Source of the DNA: Desulfocicer sp963675955 | GTDB taxonomy: Bacteria > Desulfobacterota > Desulfobacteria > Desulfobacterales > Desulfobacteraceae | DNA: 64,000 bases | Direction of reading: 5' to 3' | Assembly: GCA_963675955.2 (NCBI GenBank) | Contig: CAXXVR010000002.1 | Location: 248,001 to 312,000, forward strand | Shown: positions 62,778 through 64,000 of the stretch, piece by piece | Numbering within the stretch: position 1 is the stretch's first letter | How the letters are laid out: the number at the start of each line of letters is the position of its first letter | Translations under genes and position numbers: made by a program | The notes under the pieces: generated by a model | What the model was told of the DNA's origin: nothing | The model's database searches: none | The model's input: the letters and a program-made list of their open reading frames with translations, nothing else

Positions 62778-63338
62778 ATGAAAGTAACCCAGATCTTAAC
62801 CGATGAACACCACTTAATGCTGAAAGTTATTCACTTACTCAATCAATCCAGAAAACAGCTTGAACATGGCAAATTAATACCGAGTGAATTTTATGAGAAG
62901 GCAATTATTTTTGATTTTGATTTTACGGATAAGTTTCATCATTTTAAAGAAGAATTTTTACTGTTTGGCCTTTTATCGTATAAAAAACAAGGTGCACTGG
63001 ATTCAGCCATGGGTACGCTGCGGTATCAGCATGAGCGTTGCAAAAACTGTATTAACCAGATGAAAAAAGCTCTTAATGGGTATAAAAATAAAGAAGAGAT
63101 GTCTGTCACATTTCTCCTGGAAAGTTTGTCTATTTATGTGTCACTCCTGGGTCGTCATATTCATTTGGAAGAGCAGATATTTTTTCCCATGGCAGAAAAA
63201 GCTCTGTCACAAGAAGAAAAGGATTCCTTAATAAAGCAATTTTCAGATGAAGAAAACCGGTTGGGAACAAGGGAGATCATCTTTGCCAGAAATCAAACCA
63301 TTGTTGACGATCTTGAACGGATAATGCGATCAAGGTGA
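62778..63338 (+). CDS. Hemerythrin-domain protein
   Basis: A 186-residue four-helix di-iron protein. Ligand-type residues are visible in LTDEHHLMLKVIH, FHHFKEEFLLFG, RYQHERC and LGRHIHLEEQIFFP. It could bind O2 or NO or repair metal centres. AAGGGGAAG is the ribosome site. The next gene, a Crp-like regulator, starts five bases after its stop, so they form an operon. Confidence 0.88.
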   Translation: MKVTQILTDEHHLMLKVIHLLNQSRKQLEHGKLIPSEFYEKAIIFDFDFTDKFHHFKEEFLLFGLLSYKKQGALDSAMGTLRYQHERCKNCINQMKKALNGYKNKEEMSVTFLLESLSIYVSLLGRHIHLEEQIFFPMAEKALSQEEKDSLIKQFSDEENRLGTREIIFARNQTIVDDLERIMRSR

Positions 63339-63343
63339 GTGTT

Positions 63344-64000
63344 ATGGTGCAAAAGAAAAATTGTTGGGAATATATGCAGTGCGGACGTGAACCTGGTGGT
63401 GAGAATGCTTTGGAACTGGGAATTTGTCCGGCTGCCGTGGACACATCCCATGAGGGGATAAACTCAGGCAGCAATGCCGGCAGGTTTTGCTGGGCGGTGA
63501 CTGGCACCATGTGTGACGGAAGTGTACAGGGAAACTTTGCGGAAAAAAGAAAAACCTGCACCCAATGTCATTTTTACAATGAAGTCAGAGCCCAGGAAGG
63601 AAGTCTGAACATACGGACGAAATTTTTACGGTTTGTCCAACCCTGTTCACCATCATCCATACTGAAAAATTTAACCCTCAGACAGATCCACCAGGGGGAA
63701 CGATTTATCCATCAAGGTGAAAAAACACAGACCGCCTATATCATCCAACAGGGTTCTTGTATGGAGATTGTTGAGAAAAAAGGAGCCTTTTATCCGGTGG
63801 GGCATCGAAGTGAAGGTGATATTGTCGGAATGATTTCTCTTGTTACCGGAGAATCAATGGGATTTCACGTAGAAGCAGAAACTGAAATGAAGGTGTGGGT
63901 AATTAAAAAAAAAGACTTTAATCGCATCCCCAAGCAAGATCCGGATCTGTTTGCCTTTTTAACAGAACTTGTTGCCGACCGCTTTGACCGCAAAGGCCCC
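63344..64000 (+). CDS. Two-CW cysteine-rich domain fused to a Crp-type sensor domain (partial)
   Basis: Open from ATG 63344 to the window end; the C-terminus is missing. The first 85 residues are cysteine-rich: KKNCWEYMQCGRE, AGRFCWAVTGTMC and KTCTQCHFYNEV, the two-CW pattern common in deltaproteobacteria and probably metal-binding. From about residue 105 a cyclic-nucleotide-type domain follows (GERFIHQGEKTQTAYIIQQG, EGDIVGMISLVTGE). A DNA-binding domain may follow outside the window. Its pairing with hemerythrin suggests an O2/NO-sensing regulator. Confidence 0.75.
   Translation, partial: MVQKKNCWEYMQCGREPGGENALELGICPAAVDTSHEGINSGSNAGRFCWAVTGTMCDGSVQGNFAEKRKTCTQCHFYNEVRAQEGSLNIRTKFLRFVQPCSPSSILKNLTLRQIHQGERFIHQGEKTQTAYIIQQGSCMEIVEKKGAFYPVGHRSEGDIVGMISLVTGESMGFHVEAETEMKVWVIKKKDFNRIPKQDPDLFAFLTELVADRFDRKGP

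Overview
The window looks like chromosome of an anaerobic, sulfate-reducer-type deltaproteobacterium (Desulfobacteraceae-like). This is inferred from the anaerobe-type NifD with its long insertion, a MetF-MetV-like fusion, several multiheme cytochromes, a two-CW cysteine-rich regulator and many NO/O2-handling iron proteins. No rRNA, tRNA or CRISPR array was seen.

Region 1 (1-9902, + strand) is a nitrogenase operon: nifH (3' end only), a remnant of a PII-like nifI1 gene, nifD, nifK, nifE, nifN, nifB, a 2Fe-2S ferredoxin and nifV, which carries a frameshift.

Region 2 (about 9980-26981) is a foreign, tightly packed defence island on the - strand. It resembles BREX type 3 (brxA, brxF, brxC, pglZ), but the PglX methylase is replaced by a type I-style HsdM plus HsdS pair and the helicase by a HerA-type ATPase. 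An AAA ATPase, a PIN nuclease and a 44-residue protein sit inside the operon. A divergent Fic-like HTH protein with a 32-bp perfect inverted repeat at its start looks like the regulator. The island lies between two fragments of a draG gene, so it interrupted a second draG copy.

Region 3 (26982-29918) is a decayed, deletion-riddled second copy of the block found intact at 31681-44348: fragments of draG, an OprM-type channel, an HTH gene, a TetR regulator and a nitroreductase, then a truncated monooxygenase, in the same order.

Region 4 (29923-43869) is the intact block: an SLC13 permease, draG and draT (reversible ADP-ribosylation of NifH), a Nif11-like protein, a TetR-controlled RND efflux operon, and a second TetR regulator with its nitroreductase/monooxygenase operon. 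Candidate operators are visible for both TetR proteins.

Region 5 (44218-64000) holds a MetF-like protein, a DUF1858 protein, a Crp/Fnr regulator, a second RND pump, a MetE-like methyltransferase, a polyferredoxin, CBS and HPP proteins, a RIC-type di-iron repair protein, a haem-sensor diguanylate cyclase, a flavodiiron protein, an octahaem HAO-like cytochrome with a NapC/NrfH-type partner, a hemerythrin and a partial Crp-like regulator. TTGAT-N4-GTCAA-type sites lie upstream of several of these, suggesting a nitrosative/oxygen stress regulon. Three families of interspersed palindromic repeats are scattered through the non-island parts.
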